Shown in pieces: positions 63,802 through 64,000 of a stretch of DNA of 64,000 nucleotides. A program made the translations under genes and the position numbers. Origin of the DNA: Rhodobacter sp. (GTDB lineage: Bacteria > Pseudomonadota > Alphaproteobacteria > Rhodobacterales > Rhodobacteraceae); the NCBI GenBank assembly GCA_020637555.1, contig JACKKF010000004.1:310001-374000 (forward strand), in the 5' to 3' direction. Position 1 is the stretch's first letter, and every line of letters begins with the position of its first letter. Under the pieces are notes generated by a model. It saw nothing but the letters and a program-made list of their open reading frames with translations, was not told the DNA's origin and searched no databases.

Positions 63802-64000
63802 TCAGGTTTCGGTGCTTTCCGCGCCGACCGTGGTTTCTTCGCGGGTCACGCGCGGCTCGCGCGGGGGGCGGCCGATCACGTCGCGCAATTCATCAAGTTC
63901 GATGAAGTTGTCGGCCTGGCGGCGCAGCTCGTCGGCGATCATCGGCGGTTGCGACCGGATGGTCGATACGACCGAGACCCGCACGCCCTGCCGTTGCAGC
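63802..64000 (-). CDS. NYN-domain (LabA/DUF88) protein, C-terminal end only
   Basis: The frame is open to the window edge; about 66 codons are present, ending GAESTET. It contains VSTIRSQPPMIADELRRQADNFIELDELRD, which looks like the end of a LabA/DUF88 NYN RNase-like protein of alphaproteobacteria. It ends 2 bp before the YqaA-like gene. Start and catalytic Asps lie outside. Confidence 0.65.
   Translation of the reverse strand, partial: LQRQGVRVSVVSTIRSQPPMIADELRRQADNFIELDELRDVIGRPPREPRVTREETTVGAESTET

Overview
The window is a GC-rich chromosomal segment from an alphaproteobacterium, most likely of the Rhodobacteraceae/Paracoccaceae. The evidence is the leuS-lptE-holA block, general porins of the Rhodobacter type, a FYDLN-acid protein (TIGR02300 type), plant-type glutamate-cysteine ligase, a CtrA-type TTAA-N7-TTAA site, and a short intergenic repeat around AGGATATTT. 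It looks like ordinary core chromosome. I saw no insertion sequence, prophage, CRISPR array, rRNA operon or integrase. One tRNA gene (Ala, GGC) is present. Both ends cut genes: the 3' part of tamB on the left, and the C-terminal end of a NYN-domain gene on the right.

Layout. 1-9.3 kb: tamB (partial), a glutathione S-transferase, then a minus-strand run of leuS-lptE-holA-nucleotidyltransferase-like gene headed by a DUF3576-like lipoprotein gene. 9.7-12.4 kb: two tandem porins with their own terminators, and a tiny porin-like protein. 12.5-17.9 kb: yggS, a SRAP (YedK/HMCES) gene, the zinc regulon znuA / zur-znuC-znuB with Zur operators, and gpsA. 18-23 kb: pncB, a thioredoxin-TPR gene, a LON-domain gene, Trm112, a lipoprotein, and an MFS exporter preceded by a probable leader peptide. 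23-26.7 kb: a GntR/FCD regulator and a transaminase-FAD oxidase pair (polyamine or amine catabolism) sharing a TTGATCAA-type operator. 26.9-32.9 kb: a polysaccharide deacetylase, the ugpBAEC glycerol-3-phosphate ABC operon, and a second GntR/FCD regulator. 33-35 kb: a YgjP-like metallopeptidase, the FYDLN-acid gene, tRNA-Ala and a dienelactone hydrolase. 35.2-41.6 kb: the tricarboxylate system, with tctCBA divergent from tctD-tctE and a solute-binding-protein gene coupled to tctE.

41.6-49.4 kb holds a SGNH hydrolase, dapD, a threonine dehydratase-like gene, a LOG-family gene, a GAF-PAS hybrid histidine kinase and dapE. 49.8-56.3 kb holds prfC, a GGDEF diguanylate cyclase with a CtrA site, a DEAD-box helicase and gshA. 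57-64 kb holds rsmE and ubiA (starts only 12 bp apart), an OmpA-domain envelope operon, moaE-moaD-pgsA, and a YqaA-like membrane gene.

The main themes are envelope and transport: TamB/LptE/porins outside, four solute systems inside (Znu, Ugp, Tct, MFS), and cell-wall precursor genes (dapD, dapE). Several operons carry RNA-level signals. Perfect hairpins sit between the binding-protein gene and the first permease gene in both ugp and tct. A hairpin abuts the GTG start of the deacetylase. A terminator lies 18 nt before the leuS start. A composite 3'-end repeat occurs four times and is oriented each time with the gene it follows; two copies share a stem with compensatory base changes. I found no wholly new multi-gene system. 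The strongest undescribed-looking signals are this repeat family, the MFS leader ORF and the leuS leader.
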